From NCBI GenBank assembly GCA_016748015.1, contig JAAOMT010000561.1:70026-134025 (forward strand): a stretch of 64,000 nucleotides of DNA, given 5' to 3'. The position numbers and the translations under genes were made by a program. This DNA is from Geosiphon pyriformis. Its lineage: Eukaryota; Glomeromycota; Glomeromycetes; Archaeosporales; Geosiphonaceae. Below the pieces are notes generated by a model. That model made no database searches and had not been told where the DNA came from. It worked only from the letters and a program-made list of their open reading frames with translations. Positions 52,673-64,000 of this stretch are shown in pieces (positions within the stretch are counted from its first letter, which is position 1; the number at the start of each line of letters is the position of its first letter).

Positions 52673-55600
52673 ATAGCATAAGTCTATATTTCATCTTTGG
52701 AAGAGAGCTTGGGTGTCTATGATTCCTAAATCTTATGAATAGAAGGGTGTTTTGATCAATATTAGACCAATTGCATTGATTAAAACTGCTTATAAGATTC
52801 TTTTTAAGATACTGTTTAATAAGATTTTGTTAGCATGCAGTATGTTTGATGTTCTTCATGGCAATAACTTTTCTGTGCTAAAAAGCACTACTACTCAGCC
52901 TCTTATCTTTGCCATCAGATTAGTTGTTGAGGATGCTTTGGAAAAAAGTTGTAAGCTTTGGCTTGTTTTACAGAATATGCGAAAGGTCTATGATTCTGTG
53001 GGATAGCATTACTTGTAAAATAGTTTAGTTTGGATTAAAATGTGTGAACATTTTATTAGGTTTTTTGGCAGTATTCACAATGATTATATTAATCGTATTA
53101 TGACTGATTTTGGTCTAATTAATGAGTACTTGGTGCATGATAGTCTTGACCAGGATGAGGTGTTTTCTTTTTTGTTGTAGAGAATCTTTTATAATTCCTT
53201 TTTGTGTGAAATTAAGAGGCAAGAAAATTTGTGTGGCTACCAGATTAACACTAGGTTTGTTGTTAAGACTGGTAGGCTGGAAGACCAAAGTGGTTTGACT
53301 TTGTTTCTGGCAGCTGGTGCTTTTATTGATAACACAATTTGGATGAAAAGTAATTGGACTGCTACTTAATATATCTTGGATATTGTTAGTAAATTTTTTA
53401 AGATGAATAACATCTTTATTAATAATAAGAAGACTGTGGCCATCTCTATCAACCAGAAGGTCAGTGATGCTTTGTTGTCAATAAGTGGTCTGTCTATTTT
53501 AGTTGCTTATATGAAAAAGTCTTATAAGTATCTTAGTATCTATTTGTTGTCTAAGGGATTATTCTTACCAAGTTTGGCTAAGGCTTATTCTAATGTCAAG
53601 TTCTTTGTCAATTCGGTTTTAAGAAAGACTATTTTAGACAAGCAGTTTCTTTATTTGGTGTTGGCAGTATTACAGCCTATTATCAGTTATAGAACACAGT
53701 TCAGTTTCATCTCTAAAAATGTATGTGTTAAGTGAGACATGATAATTAGAAAAAGTTTAAGACTTAAGACTGGACTACCAAAAAATTTTCCCAATAAGGC
53801 TCTTCACTATTTATCTTTATATGGCTTAAAATCTTTTAAGCAATTGCAATCCAAGTCCAAGTTGGCTTTTGTGCTGAATTTTTTGAATGCTAGTGGAATT
53901 TTTAATCATCTGTTTGATTATAGATCTTTGGACCTGCAGGTTTTGAGTTGGTTACCTGTTCATTTTTTGTGTTATCTGGTTTGGCTGCATGTTAGTCTGG
54001 TCAATAATTTTTTGGCTGGTATTGTCAGAATTTTTTTGGATTGTGATATGTCTTTTGGCAATCTTTTTTTTACTGCTTTTTGTTTTGCTGGTAAAATGCC
54101 AATGTTTACAGTTCTGAGGAGTTTATTGTTTTATGATGTTTTATGCTTACTTAAAAGATTTGGAATCACTTTTGTTGAACAGTTGTACACCAAAAAGGAT
54201 TTGATTTTTGATTGGAAAAGTTTTTGTCATTGGAAAAAACTTGATCCAAGAGGCCCTGTTCCTTATTGATTCAGTTTGGCTTGTAATTTTTTGGCTTAAT
54301 CTTTTCTTTCTGATGTGTTGTATGTTATTGGTTTGCAGTTTCTGGGTGTTTGTGACTTAGGTGGTGTTTTCAGATTGAGACAGTGTCTTTCTTCTGTTAA
54401 TCTGAACATTATTAGTGTATACACAGATGGATCTTTGAAAAATTTGGATTCCTGTAAAATGAAGTATGGGGCAGCCATGTATTTCTCTGATTTGGATCTG
54501 AGAATTGGCATTGGAGTTGGCAGATTGGTATCTTCTACTATAGCAGAATTGCATGTGATTGTTCTGGTTTTGGAATGTGTTCTTTTTGACAGTTCTGTTG
54601 TGGTTTTTTTGAACAGTTAGGCTGTCTTGAATGCTTGTATCACTGAATCAGCTTTGGTTTTTCTGGACTTCTACAACTATTGCTGAATAGAGCAGCATAA
54701 TGTTGTTAATTCTATTAAGAAAAAGAGACTTAATGTTTTTTGGTGCAAGGTTAAAAAACATTTGGATATTGTAGGTAATAAGTGTACTAATGTGTTAGCT
54801 GGTTTGGCTGCTGGTTCCAATTTGGTGCTTTCTGTTTTAATAGAAAAAAAGTTTATTATGGCTGGCAGAATAACAGTTTCTGGTAATATTTGACATATAG
54901 CTTATAAGATTTTCAGGTCTGTGAATTGTGTTCATTGAAAAGTTGGGCCTGATTCTAATGTTGTTAACAAAAATTTGGTTGGTAATGTGAATTGAATTTG
55001 CACTGTTTCAGTTTGGCACCTTGATTCACACATGGCAGCTGGATTTATTTGTAAGTCTATAACTGGTTTGAATTTATATTTTTTGAAGATGTTTTACTGC
55101 CATCTGCTGGTTGCTGTGCAGAAGCATTTGTATAATAAGGTCTATCCAAATGTTTTGTGTCTTTACTATGGAGAGGTGGAAAGTTCCAATCATTTGTTTG
55201 TGTGTTTGTTTGATTCTGGTGTCCATAAAGATCTGCTTGTGTCCTATCTGGTTAAATGGTATGTTATGTCCAGTTTGGGTTTTTCTTTGTTTTGGGTCTT
55301 ACAGATGCTTTTTTTGTGTGCCTCTGATAATATATTATATATTACTATGAGCAAAGAATTTTTGTTTAGGAAGTGGTTCCTAGAAGCCATGTCTATTTTT
55401 GATGATGCTAAGTCTGTAGAAAATTTTATTGTTAATTTTGTTTGAAGTTTGAGTGCTGTTTATTGTGCTGAGATTTGGTTGGTTAGAGCTAAATATAGGG
55501 CTTTTATAAAAAAATGTGATTTGATTTCACATGATGTTTCTGCTCTTTCTGTAGTCTGTAATTTGTCATGTTTGTTTTCAGCTGGAGTTATAAAGTTACT

Positions 55601-55830
55601 TAGAATTGCTGAGATTCTTGGTGTTTGTTTTGGTTTTCACAAACATTGCTGTTTTTTTTCTGGCATTAATAGTATTGTATCTGTTCTATTAGATTCATAG
55701 TGTTGTTTTAATCAGCTCGAGTAACTGGTCACATGTAGAAAGTACATGATTTGTAATTAGTTTAGATCACTTAGTTTGATGTATTGTGCTAGATGACATT
55801 TGGGCCTTACTCATTAAACATAATAAAAAA

Positions 55831-56604
55831 AAACTATAATATAATATAATTAATAATATTTTTAAAGATTTAAATATATATATAAAATATAAATTTTATA
55901 TATATATAATAAATTTATTAAATAATTTAATTTATTATTTTTTATTTATTTAAATATTATTAATATTAATTTGTATATAATTTTAAATAAAAATTTTATA
56001 TTTAAATTTTAGTTAGTTAAAACTATATTAGTTTTTAAAAAGATTAAAATTTAACTATTCAATTTAAAGTTTTAAATAAAAATAAAAAAAAATGGTTTTT
56101 TGTCAATTATTAAATCAGTATTAATTAATATTTAAAAAAAATAATATATTTATTAAAAATTGTAAAAAATTAAATAGTTTGTTTTAAATTAAATATTAAT
56201 TTTATATTAGTATTAATAATAGTATTATTATTAATATAATTGTATAATATTATTTTGATTGACCAAATTATTAGTTATATATAAAAAACATATAAATTAT
56301 GTTTAATTTAGAATTTTAAACAGTTATATTATATTAGATAATAATTAATCTACATTTATAAAACAATAAAATAAAATTATAAAATAATAAATTATTATTT
56401 TTATATAATTTTTTATATATACAAAAGTGTTTTTGTTTTTAAAATTTTTGAAAATAAATTTTATTTTTTTGTTGTTTTTTTAAATATTTTAATATAATTT
56501 TTGTTTACTAATAAATTAGTAAAAATCAATAAATTTTTAATTAAAAAACTTTTTATTATTAAAAAAAATTAAATTTTTATGAATTAATTTTAATAGATTT
56601 TTTT
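55831..56604. other. AT desert between LINE E and LINE F
   Basis: About 770 bp of nearly pure A/T, including TATATATA patches near 55877-55910. No gene was seen. Confidence 0.65.
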
Positions 56605-56731
56605 TTTATTAAAATTTAATAAGTGCAGTTCAACTACTACTTAAGTACATAAAATCAAACAAAATTCTAAATTAAACATAGTTTATGCTTTTTTTACATA
56701 TAATCAGACACTTGGCTCAGTCAAAACAGCA

Positions 56732-59700
56732 CTACACACTTATAGGATTTGTCAAAAAAATATTACACAAGAAACTAAAATCCAATTCAGTAAGATAAGA
56801 ACACAAACCAAAACTTATATAAACACCCAACCTAATATCAAAGCTATAGATAACATTAATAGCCCAAATATCCAACAAACCAGTCACCAAAGACACTGCA
56901 GATCCATCTCATGATAAGAGATTATGCTTCTTATAGAAGGCTTTCAATTTGGCTGCAGACAACCAAATATCCAATCTATAACTTTCCATAAAACTGCAAA
57001 CTAACTTGACAATTAAACAGCCACCAGAATCAGAGCTGAGGCACTAAAGAGCATCAGCTATCCAGCTTTTTAACACAAACTTTTTGGCCAACAATATGTA
57101 CAATTTACCAGACAACTCAGCCTTCTGCAGAAATTGTTCTATCCTATTTCTCACAGCAGACCCACCAGCCATTTTACCCCACATTTTACTAATAGACAAT
57201 AATATAGATTTTCTGGCATTGTCATCATACATATAAAAAAACAGGTAATTAGAGTTCTCAATCATTCCACACCTGATGTACATTACGCTAAGATATCTGG
57301 AATCATACAACCTCTTTTTTACAATGACTAGCAGGTAGTAATACAGAGATTTCATAAGGTAAAATTGCAGAGAAGCTGAAGACAAACTGGTGTGACCAAA
57401 ATGGATTCTACTATCAGGGTGCCAAACATTAAATGACTTGAATGCATCAATATTACTAACAATACTATCATCAATAATGTTGGCACCACACCTGGATTTC
57501 CAACTGACAAAATTAATGGCATCAAACAAACTTTTGACAAAATAACATGCATTCCCAGAAACAGGCCTGTTCTCAACTCTAAGAAATTGATATAACATGT
57601 TCAGGGACAGTATAAACTCAGAGATAACTGCTGCATCAGCAAAAAAAATCCACTTGTTTGTTTTCAACAATGCTTGAATGTTTCTTGACCTTCTTTTACA
57701 TGACTAACAGATTCTTTTTCAAAATAACTTGATGAATATGCTCCTTTTTGATATAGCATTTGTGGCAAAAATCAGAACCCAATATGCTTACATTAAACTT
57801 ACATACATCTAATGACACCTGACTATCTGTAAACAATTCAACTGTGTTAGAAATAGGCACACACTCCAGTGCCAAAGTGATGGTTTGCAGCTTCACCAGT
57901 GTTGAAAATAATAAGCCAAGAACTTTTACACCAATGCTAGCATCAGTTTTTGGAAAATAAGCAGCAGTGCCGCCACAGGCACCAATAGATCCCAAACTCT
58001 TAACAGACTCATTAGTGTAAACTTTAATGAAACTACACTCAGATGTCAACAAACACTCAAACATAGAACGAATGTCACAAGAAGATTTAGTGAGAGCAGA
58101 ATGAGACTTTGCAAACACATCATTGCTCAAACCACTACTTTTGACAAAATTAATAATAAAAACAAACCAGATTGGAATTGGACCTTTTGGGTCGAGTCTT
58201 TTCCATCTATGAAAAGTGTTCTAAGTGAAGCACATGCCATGACAATCCAAAAGTTGATTGGCAAAAATGAGGCCATATCTTCTGAGAGAAGTTCTTACAC
58301 CCAGATAACCATTCAGGCCCAGCACATTTAAGATTGACACACCAGTCCCAGCCTAAAAAACATTAAGAAAAGCACTATTTAAGGAGGTTTTGCACAAAGT
58401 AAGAACATATGTAGTGCCAGCCAAAAAACAATTCAAAGAATTAACAGGTAATATAACCAGAAAGCAAAGAGGGTGCTGAGGCATCTAGTTGGCAGTCTGT
58501 AGGTCTATTATTCTGTGTTTGAAAAATCTGCCAAAAGTCCTACTAGTATTACTAAAATTGATCAGGTTGGCCAGCAAGTTTTTAGAAAGCACCTGTTCAA
58601 AAAACTTCAGATTATACAGCTCAGGATGATGCAGTGCCACACTAGAAAAATCTTTGGGCAAATTTGTCTTGAACTTAAGCTCTTTTCTTAATGATTTGTC
58701 CCATCTTTCATAAACACTCTTAGAGACAAAGCTAAATTAAAGTCTGCAATAAATGATAGACTGCAAAACAGCAGAAATCAAGTACAAAAATTGTTTTTCA
58801 GTAATGACTTTTTTCAAAACCACATTCAAAAAAAATTTGACATTAACATAAGCTTTGGCTAAACTCAGCTTAGAAAAACCCTCAGTTGACAAAAAAATTC
58901 CCAAATAATAATGAAATTTTTCTCTCTTAGTCATTGAAATTCTCAAACCATTAATGAATAGTTCAGTTTTTTTAGCACTTTGGTTGATAGAGATAGTGAC
59001 AGTCTTCTCAGTATTAATTGAAATGTCATTGACAGAAAAAAACTTGCTAGCTATATTCAAGATATTTTGCATTACTGCCAAGCAATTTCCAACCCAGATT
59101 ATGTCATCCACAAAAGTGCCCGTGGCAAAAAACAAAGTTCTATTATTACCTGAACCAGGTTTGCTGAACTTGATGTAGAATTTTAAACACATCCAGTAGT
59201 CATACAATTGTTCATGTTTTTTGACTTCACAAAGCAATGGGTTATAGAAGATATACTATAGCAATAATGAAAATATCTTCTCTTAATCCAGATTATCATG
59301 CACAACATAACTATCAAACAGACCAAAATTCGTCATAACCTGATTAAATCTACCATTGTGTATGCTGCTGAAGAAGCTTATGAAGTGGAAACACATTTTG
59401 ATCCTAATTAAACTATTGAGTAAATAAAACCACCTGACAGAATCATAGGCCTTGTACATGTCTTAAAAAACCAACTACAACTCTCTGTTTTTCTTTAGAG
59501 TGTCTTTGACAATCAAGCCAACAGCAAAAATAGAGGATTGTATAAAAGTGTCCTTTAATACTAAAAAATTGTTACCATGCAAAATGTTGAACCTGCTGTA
59601 AGCCAGAGAGATTCTGTTTAAAAGAATTTTAGATAAAATTTTTGCGCAGTCTCAATTAGTACTATTAGTCTAATATTGGTAAGAGTGCCCTCCCAATCAT

Positions 59701-61417
59701 AAGGTTTAGAAATCATGGAAACCCAGGACCTTTTTCATTGTATAAAAACTCTTCCAGATTTTAAACATCTATTGAAAATATTCAAAAGACTATTGAAGAC
59801 CAAAGAATTATTGTGCTTCCATAATTTGTTGAGAATACCAGAAAGCCCAGCAGCCTTGCCATCTGACAAGTCTCTGATGATCTGCAGAAGTTCATCCATG
59901 CTAACATTGCATATAACCCTTGAAAATGTATTATTATTTACATAATCTAAGGGAGCATATTGATCAAACCAATAATCTAGCAAAGCACTAGAGACCAAAT
60001 ATTTCTTTGTCCACTCTTTTATTATAGTATTAATTGAAGACTTAACAGCTTAAGACTCCAAGATAAGCTTATTGTTAACAATCAAATGATCAAGAACCAC
60101 TTTTCTAAAAGGCTAATCTAGAATGCTACTTATCATTCACCCTTTATCTGAGCTAAAATTTTCTATGCATTTTGACATGGCTTTCCTGATAGAATTATCC
60201 CTGGTAACTCTAGATTCTTGATATTTGGACCTGTAGTAATCTCTTTTAACAACCAAAATATGATGTAAAATGTTCTCAACCCTATCACCTTCATCAATTA
60301 TAATACAAATCTTGAACACCTCTTTCCCATCTATGTTTGTTCAGATATCAACTAAATAGTCAGTCTCCAAACTCAGACCTGAATTTAAATTAATGACAAT
60401 TTTGGACATTAACAACTCCAACCTGTGAAATTTAGAAGACAACTTGTTCCTTATACTTTCAAATTCACTGAACCAGAGTCTGGAGAATGTTTTATTAGCA
60501 GAATTAATTATCACTTTTTTAAAAATATTCCACATGTTGTCCAAATCTCCACTACATTCTGCAGCTTAAAAACCAACTGACTTCTTCAAAAATTTGCCTG
60601 AAAAACACTTTATAAAATGTTTCCACTCATCAACATTCATGTTTTTCAGCTTGAATTTCCAGTAATTCTTACTTGTCTGTTTGCATAAGTTCTCCAAATG
60701 AACATTCAAAAGCCTATTCAAGTTCACTAAGACTAAGACAGCTTTGTGATCAGTATCAAAAAATTTAGACACAGAGTTGACCTTGTGACTGGCCACTGTT
60801 GAGATTAGATTCTCATTAATTAAAATGTGATCAATAACTTTTACAACATCTCTCAAATTGCTTCATGTAGAAGCTCTAACTAAAGGATGTCCACCAAAAG
60901 AATTGACTAAGCCTAAACCCAAAAAAAATTCATAACTCACACTCTTTTTAGATCTGCCCTCATTGAAATCACTACCCAAAACAACAAAACTGCTAAAGTT
61001 GACCACCTGAACTACAAAAAAATTAATACCAAGTGTTTGTTCAAACTGGTCACCAGGAGAGACACAAGTGTACAAACCAATAATTGAGACCAAAACTTTG
61101 CTCTTGAAAAGGAAATGCACTGAAATAATGTGACCAAGAACCTCTTCCACCTTAGAAACATGTCAAGCCAGAGAATTGTTCATAATTATTGCCATCCCAG
61201 CTCCAAGAAATCCACTATTTAGGCCAAATGTGAAAATGCACATTCCATCAAATCTGTTCATAATCCATGGCCTAACATTAAATCTTAATTTTGTTTCTGT
61301 AACAATAAATACCATATTTTCGGACTCTTTGTGCCATTAAACAATGTCTTCTTGCTTAGCAGAAACATTGAGACCTTAAACATTACACATAGCAAACTTC
61401 TACATTAGCTCTGTCAT
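56732..61417 (-). pseudogene. LINE F ORF2 (type 2): endonuclease, RT, RNase H, interrupted
   Basis: It starts at ATG 61417 (MTEL). The endonuclease shows IIGLYTCVSPGDQF, LGSDFNEGRS, VIDHILINENLI and FFDTDHKAVLVLV. The RT shows DMYKAYDSV with the catalytic Asp kept (the preceding Gln is a stop, CAA to TAA, near 59465) and the active site FVDDIIW (near 59105). RNase H (about 58030-57700) shows YTNESVKSLG (TDG lost to TNE), LQTITLALE and FTDSQVSLDV. The C-terminal finger reads YIRCGMIENSNYLFFYM, in which three metal ligands have become Tyr. The end is FYKKHNLLS...IRLGVYISFGLC and a TAG at 56734-56732. Confidence 0.83.
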
Positions 61418-63270
61418 TGAGAAAAGAGAGCAGCAGAAACCAAACCAGTATTGTCTATTTTGGCCAATAGACTCATAACCATAATTGCAAGATTTTTTAA
61501 AGTGTCCTCCATTTTCCCAATAACAGAAAAATCAAAAATCACCATTTCTGCAACAGTCTCACTACCAATAACCACACTCAAACTCTCACTTATTACTATA
61601 TTTACCCTTTAATTCTGTGATGAAAAGATCACCAATGGCTAACATCCAGAGCTAAGCTGAGAAACTGTTGGCTCAGATGCTTCCAACATCTTAGCCAACA
61701 TATTAACATGCTCTGCGAAACTGGTAAGACTGTGCTTAAGAGTGGCAAACCTATCATTAATTTCTGTTACAACTGGTAAGGATGGCTTCATCTCTGAAGA
61801 AGAACCAATATTCAGTAAAACAACCTGGCCAGAGAGAAGAGAAAAAGAAGACCCACCAGCTATCTTAGCCCAAAAGAGACCACCAAAAGAAACAAGAGGA
61901 GCAACTGGAACAGATTGTTTGACATAAATTGCAGCCAGCCTGCTTTTATTTGTATCTAAAAGCACCCTACACAATAAGCTACCAGAAGAAATCTTCCCAC
62001 CCTCAGTACAGCTCAATAATATATGATCCAGCTTCCTACACTTGGTGCATTTGACAGACATAAGATTAGACCAATGCAAATTAATGCCTCTAAGCACTAG
62101 TATGGTTCCCATGACAGCATTCAATGATTTAGTAAAATCAAAACAAACAACAGCACATCTGACCTGAGCATATATAACAGGATGGCGATTGATAATACAT
62201 GTCTTTCCACTTACAGATCTAACAAAGTCCTAGATATTATAAGCATTAGTCTCTATTGGCAGTGTGTAGAGCAGTGCCTTATGATAATCTTTTGCATCTT
62301 ATGATTCTTTGTCTGAATCAGCTCTGGCAACATGCATAGCATTCTTCCTAATTAAGATAGACCACTCAGCTGCAACCAAATCAGCATAATCTAACTGCTC
62401 AAATTTTACCACTGTTTTCTGCCACAGCTTTACCAATTGCATCTTGATTGACTTAATTATTCCAAACTCAGATAGCACAGCATGCACAGTTTCAGTCGAT
62501 ATTCCAACTGAAATTTCCTTAACCATCACAGTCCGATCTGAATGACTAGATAATTTTTTAAGATCAGTGTTTACCAAAATATTTGCTGCTCTTGCTTTTT
62601 CTGTAGTCTGCACCAAACTAAATTCAGAAGTAAAAGAAGCATAGATGATTCCTAAGAATTTTGAGAGAGTAAAGACCCCCCCAAAACTATTAACTTTTGA
62701 AAATAGTTTTCTGACCACCACCAGCTTTTTTTAAGAAGATTTCTCAGCCACTTTATTCAGCTTAATATTCATAGCAAAAGATTTTCAGACAGAAACATTG
62801 ACCAAATTCTTCAAAGGAGAAGTATTCAAAAAAATGTTATTATCATCAACATCATCCAAAAAATTGATTTTTCCCAATAATGTATTCAGAGCTTTTTTAG
62901 TCACCAATCTCAGACCTTTTGGTGTTTGATTAGAATTGCTTTTTATAAAAAAACTCCTCTTACTATAATCCACACTGGTTTTCTCTACTAGACACTTCTC
63001 TTCTATGTCAACATTATCAAATTCAATGGTATCACTAGCTTTAGACCCCCAAGAACCACTAATAGCTTTTTTAAACAGGACCAGTTCACCAGCAGCACTA
63101 TCTTTTAAAACACCATCTTTTCTTTTTTTCCTAGAAGCAACATCTACTTTAACATCCTCTTCACTATTTATATGGCCAAAGCTTTTAACAAACTTCTTCA
63201 TTACAGCAATACTATAGCCAACAGTGGCTTCATAATCAAGCAAAAATAATTTAGATTTATTATACTGAAT
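61414..63270 (-). pseudogene. LINE F ORF1 (type 2), interrupted
   Basis: The N-terminal part (63243-62785) contains LLDYEATVGYSIAVMKK, VASRKKRKDGVLK, IEEKCLVEKTSVDYS and LLGKINFLDDVDD. The RRM-like part (62721-62299) contains VNSFGGVFTLSKFLGII, TETVHAVLSEFGIIKSIK and LVKLWQKTVVKFE. A finger C-x2-C-x4-H-x4-C (CTKCRKLDHILLSC) lies near 62050-62010 and looks intact. The tail continues to TGLVSAALFSQ and a TGA that overlaps the ORF2 ATG. Stops occur near 62785, 62730, 62298, 62235 and 61610. No exact start codon is assigned: the first open codons have no ATG before MKK. Confidence 0.78.
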
Positions 63271-63345
63271 TGTAAAAAAACTTCTTTCAGAAAAAACTTT
63301 ATTGACTTTTTTTTGGGAATTTTGAATGAAGAAAAGAAAGAAATT

Positions 63346-64000
63346 TTTTTTATTTTTAATAAATTTATTTAATTATTAAGTATTTAATAAAATATGTTGA
63401 ATTAAATTTATTTTTTACAACTTATTAGTCTAGTATATTAAGTAGACTTAATAATTATTATTTTTTTAATTTTTTACAAGTTTTTTATTAATAGTATTAG
63501 TTTATATAAATAATTTATTAAAAAATTTTGGTTGTTTTAATATAATTAATAAAACTATTATATTTTTTAAGTTGAATTTAAATATTAAAGTTGGTATATT
63601 ATTGTTAATTTTAACAAAATTTTATATTATTGTTTTGGTTTGAATTATATATTTAAATTTAATATTATAAATATCTAAATTTTTTTTTAACTTTTAAACA
63701 AATATTAAATTAAATATATAATTAATATTATTAAAAAAAATATTAATAAATTAGTTTAAAATTAAAAAAATTTTAATATTAATTATTTTTAATAAAATCT
63801 TTTTTGTTAATTTAAATATATAAATATAAATTTAATTAAATTTGCAATTGTATAATACTTCTATAAAAGTTTTAAGTTTAATTTTATTAGTTAAAAAACA
63901 ATTAATTTGCATATATATTTAATAAAATCTTTGTACAAAAAACTGCTAATTACTATTAAAAAAAATTGTATAATTTTAATTATTTAAATATTAAGTTACA
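63346..64000. other. AT desert at the right edge
   Basis: Nearly pure A/T beyond the 5' end of LINE F. No gene or repeat was recognised. Confidence 0.65.

Larger units (their letters stand above)
49953..55700 (+). pseudogene. LINE E ORF2 (type 1), interrupted and split
   Basis: The ATG at 49953 is intact (MSDLVWKIATCNVRGMNN). The endonuclease shows GLYAGAS, RDDFNEDGS (GGDFNE altered), MIDYLFVFS and DTDYNTV. RT part 1 runs to about 51616. RT part 2 resumes near 52677 with WKRAWVSMIPKSYE, LQNMRKVYDSV, SLDQDEVFSF and FIDN in place of FVDD. RNase H (54410-54830) shows YTDGSLKNLDS, then FLNS followed by a stop in place of DSQ. The finger CLYYGEVESSNHLFVC lacks one Cys. The frame ends at 55700. 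Several catalytic Asp to Asn changes make it inactive. Confidence 0.82.
47899..55830 (+). mobile_element. LINE E, full-length type-1 element carrying a 1.05 kb insertion
   Basis: The 5' end (CTCTTGTCAATCCTCTGACC) matches D. ORF1 is 48021-49956 and ORF2 49953-55700. The 3' UTR has TGGTCACATGTAGAAA and a CATTAAACATAATAAAA tail. The RT coding region is split by unrelated sequence at about 51621-52672. Target-site duplication could not be resolved because both flanks are A-rich. Many nonsense codons. Confidence 0.88.
56605..63345 (-). mobile_element. LINE F, full-length type-2 element
   Basis: The 5' end in sense (TTTCTTTCTTTTCTTCATTC, later GAAAGAAGTTTTTTTACAATTC) matches the 5' end of copy C. 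ORF1 is 61414 to about 63270 and ORF2 56732-61417. The 3' end shares TTGTTTGATTTTATGTA and the GTAGTTGAACTGCACTTATTAAA core with B and G. Flanks are A/T runs and no unambiguous target-site duplication can be read. It is the only near-complete copy that is type 2 at both ends. Confidence 0.88.

Overview
This window looks like nuclear DNA of an AT-rich filamentous fungus. Five host genes and one weaker one are split by short GT-AG introns (many about 70-110 bp). They sit in two gene islands separated by very AT-rich deserts and by several large non-LTR retrotransposons (LINEs). The composition, the gene set and the LINE proteins would fit an arbuscular mycorrhizal fungus (Glomeromycotina). That lineage call is inference and was not tested by any search.

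Island 1 (1.3-6.5 kb, minus strand) holds UDP-glucose pyrophosphorylase (1343-3680) and, just upstream, phosphoacetylglucosamine mutase (4028-6483). Both make nucleotide-sugar precursors for fungal wall glucan and chitin. Island 2 (24.3-33.8 kb) holds an HP1/Swi6-like chromodomain plus chromoshadow protein (plus strand, 24673-25955), a RING finger protein of the Zip3/RNF212/HEI10 type (minus), a Bet1-type SNARE (minus) and valyl-tRNA synthetase (plus). The last two share a 178 bp divergent promoter. Exon joins for UDP-glucose pyrophosphorylase, the HP1-like gene and BET1 were followed base by base and stay in frame.

The rest is dominated by APE-type LINEs. They have two ORFs: ORF1 with an RRM-like region and a CCHC knuckle, and ORF2 with endonuclease, reverse transcriptase, RNase H and a C-terminal zinc finger. 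Five are essentially full length: A 9930-16824 minus, C 17176-23885 plus, D 38792-45655 minus, E 47899-55830 plus, F 56605-63345 minus. Two are 5'-truncated tails: B 7972-8371 plus and G 34846-36151 minus. Target-site duplications can be read for A, B, D and G. All copies carry nonsense codons or lost catalytic residues, mostly of the C:G to T:A kind. Copy A is visibly the least AT-rich. Two ORF1 types (A/D/E and C/F) and two 3'-end types (A/C/D/E and B/F/G) occur, so C looks like a recombinant. Copy E is interrupted by a foreign 1.05 kb segment.

The deserts (1-1342, 6.6-8.0, 8.4-9.9, 33.8-34.8, 36.2-38.8, 45.7-47.9, 55.8-56.6 and 63.3-64.0 kb) hold no gene I can support. No tRNA, rRNA or CRISPR array was recognised.
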